Source: Crocinitomix sp. (GTDB lineage: Bacteria; Bacteroidota; Bacteroidia; Flavobacteriales_D; Crocinitomicaceae). From it: DNA of 7,763 bases. Numbering within the stretch: the first letter of the stretch is position 1; each line of letters opens with the position of its first letter. The stretch lies in contig JADZFJ010000380.1 in the NCBI GenBank assembly GCA_020849935.1, positions 1 to 7,763 on the forward strand. The letters are read 5' to 3'. A program made the position numbers and the translations under genes. This document shows, one piece after another, positions 6,666-7,763 of this stretch. Below the pieces are notes generated by a model, which was given only the letters and a program-made list of their open reading frames with translations, was not told the origin of the DNA and did no database searches.

Positions 6666-6694
6666 TTTGATTAATTTCTAATCACAAATGTATT
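6659..6694 (-). promoter_or_regulatory. Long inverted repeat over the dnaE promoter and start codon
   Basis: On the plus strand the arms are 6659-6673 and 6679-6694, with ATTTC at 6674-6678 as the centre. Fifteen base pairs match perfectly except for one extra base in the right arm (C6685 or its neighbour). On the coding strand the left arm contains the putative -7 box and the right arm contains the ATG at 6665-6663. The repeat could act as an operator for a dimeric repressor or as an mRNA hairpin hiding the start codon. Neither side has the T-run expected of an intrinsic terminator. It also contains TTTGATTAA-N8-CACAAAT (6666-6689), shared with the galE upstream region. Confidence 0.55.
6685..6692 (-). 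promoter_or_regulatory. Putative -7 promoter box of dnaE
   Basis: Reading the minus strand, TACATTTG at 6692-6685 matches the Bacteroidota -7 consensus TAnnTTTG exactly. Transcription would start roughly at 6678, leaving a very short leader before the ATG at 6665. No TTG -33 element is seen at the usual spacing, so the promoter may be weak or activator-dependent. The box is embedded in one arm of the inverted repeat at 6659-6694. Confidence 0.4.
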
Positions 6695-6721
6695 AATTTT
6701 TAGTCGGTTTTCCTATTTTTT

Positions 6722-7763
6722 CTACTGAATTACCAACCTCGCCGTCTGCCTTGATTTTTGTTCAAGAATCACTTTTTTTCCAACGGTCACACGTTTTAAA
6801 GTCGCATCATCGTAATGTCTTACGGTCACCAATTCTAACGCATCGTTGTATTTTACCTGGTAATTTGGTTGAAAAAACTGAATGAGTTTTTCCAAATCAA
6901 TCTTTGAATGATCTACCACAAAAGAGAAACTTACCGCCGAATTTTGCATCAAATTGACCCGAATTTTTTCTTTGTTCAAATACGCAAAAATATGTTCGAG
7001 ATTCTCCTCAATGATAAATGAAAAATCTTTTGGAATCAAAGAAATCAGCAACTGATCCATCTTAAAAATAAAAGAGGGAATGTGATCATCATAAGCCAAA
7101 GATTCTTGAATGACTGACCCCGGTTCATCTGGATGAATAAATGACTTAATATAAAGCGGAATTTTTTTACGCTTTAAGGGTTGAATCGTTTTTGGATGAA
7201 TCACCGACGCACCAAAATAGGCCAACTCAATTGCTTCTTTAAACGAAATTTTTTCTAATAAAACGGTATTGTCAAAATATTTAGGATCGGCATTTAACAT
7301 CCCAGGTACGTCTTTCCAAATCGTGACATCTTGGGCATTTAAACAATAAGCATAAATTGCAGCTGTAAAATCAGATCCTTCACGGCCAAGTGTGGTTGTG
7401 TGGTGATCGATGGTGTGTCCAATAAAACCCTGTGTAACAATAATTTTATAACCTTGTTCAATTAATTTATTGACATGATTTTCAATCAATACTTCAGTCA
7501 CTTCCCAATTCACTTTTGCTTCTCTCCATCGATTATCGGTGCGCACCAATTGGCGAGAATCAACCCAAACAGATGAAAATTGATGAGAAGCTAAATATGC
7601 CGCAACAATTTTCGTAGAAATGACCTCACCAACAGAAATTATTTGATCGTAAGCAAAGTCATAATCTCCTTCAAAAGGAACAGAACAACGTTGTTTTAAG
7701 GATTGAATGACCCCAAGTACATCTTGTTTAACATCAACCGAATTACCTGAAAATAAACCATCA
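6722..7763 (-). CDS. lysC: Aspartate kinase, N-terminus outside the window
   Basis: Phosphorylates L-aspartate with ATP, the first step towards lysine, threonine and methionine (and diaminopimelate); cytoplasmic. The frame is open from the right edge (first full codon 7762-7760) to TAG at 6724-6722, 346 residues in view; the N-terminal KFGGTS segment, perhaps 70-80 residues, is missing. Seen in order: SVGEVISTKI, matching the SxGE lid motif of LysC; VRTDNRW, matching VMRTNDRF of E. coli LysC; VTQGFIG; TTTLGREGSDFTAA (nucleotide and aspartate binding); VTIWKDVPGMLNADPKY; and FGASVIHPKTIQP. The last 120 residues or so form the ACT-type regulatory part, so feedback control is likely, but the effector cannot be told. 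A TTG at 7549-7547 is internal and not the start. No homoserine dehydrogenase domain is fused at the C-terminus. A 56-bp gap separates it from dnaE. Confidence 0.93.
   Translation of the reverse strand, partial: DGLFSGNSVDVKQDVLGVIQSLKQRCSVPFEGDYDFAYDQIISVGEVISTKIVAAYLASHQFSSVWVDSRQLVRTDNRWREAKVNWEVTEVLIENHVNKLIEQGYKIIVTQGFIGHTIDHHTTTLGREGSDFTAAIYAYCLNAQDVTIWKDVPGMLNADPKYFDNTVLLEKISFKEAIELAYFGASVIHPKTIQPLKRKKIPLYIKSFIHPDEPGSVIQESLAYDDHIPSFIFKMDQLLISLIPKDFSFIIEENLEHIFAYLNKEKIRVNLMQNSAVSFSFVVDHSKIDLEKLIQFFQPNYQVKYNDALELVTVRHYDDATLKRVTVGKKVILEQKSRQTARLVIQ

Overview
The window looks like chromosomal DNA of a Bacteroidota member, probably of the Flavobacteriia. Evidence: AT-rich sequence, little Shine-Dalgarno signal before starts, a signal peptide ending in GFGQ before a small outer-membrane beta-barrel protein, a TAnnTTTG-type -7 promoter box before dnaE, and a short second DnaE-type polymerase of the kind common in this phylum. 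The genus cannot be named from the sequence alone.

Layout. Bases 1-124 hold the last 40 codons of a YihY/BrkB-family membrane protein. After a 117-bp gap with a possible weak promoter comes a tight plus-strand group: galE (242-1261), an outer-membrane beta-barrel protein (1280-2026), a compact phosphoglycosyl transferase (2052-2600), and a protein related to archaeal-type (type II) glyceraldehyde-3-phosphate dehydrogenase (2581-3609). Gaps are 18 bp, 25 bp and a 20-bp overlap, so this is probably one transcription unit. The minus strand carries a 1015-residue DNA polymerase III alpha-type protein (3618-6665), which converges on the plus-strand group with only 8 bp between stop codons. Upstream of it is the C-terminal part of aspartate kinase (6722 to the window end), whose N-terminus lies outside the window.

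How the genes may work together. GalE interconverts UDP-hexoses. The phosphoglycosyl transferase would load a sugar phosphate on a polyprenyl carrier at the inner membrane, the first step of a surface glycan or glycoconjugate. The beta-barrel protein would sit in the outer membrane. The dehydrogenase is the odd partner: it keeps the fold signatures and catalytic cysteine of archaeal GAPDH but has lost several conserved substrate-side residues, so its substrate may differ. The polymerase has a degenerate PHP metal site and is probably the accessory, possibly damage-related DnaE; no dinB or lexA-like partner lies beside it here. Aspartate kinase is ordinary amino-acid biosynthesis.

Most notable non-coding signals: an almost perfect 15-bp inverted repeat (one bulged base) that covers both the putative -7 box and the start codon of dnaE, and a related split motif, TTTGATTAA-N7/8-CACAAAT, found both there and in the promoter region of the galE group. 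No RNA genes, CRISPR arrays, insertion sequences or integrase signatures were seen. No stretch over 300 bases lacks a gene.
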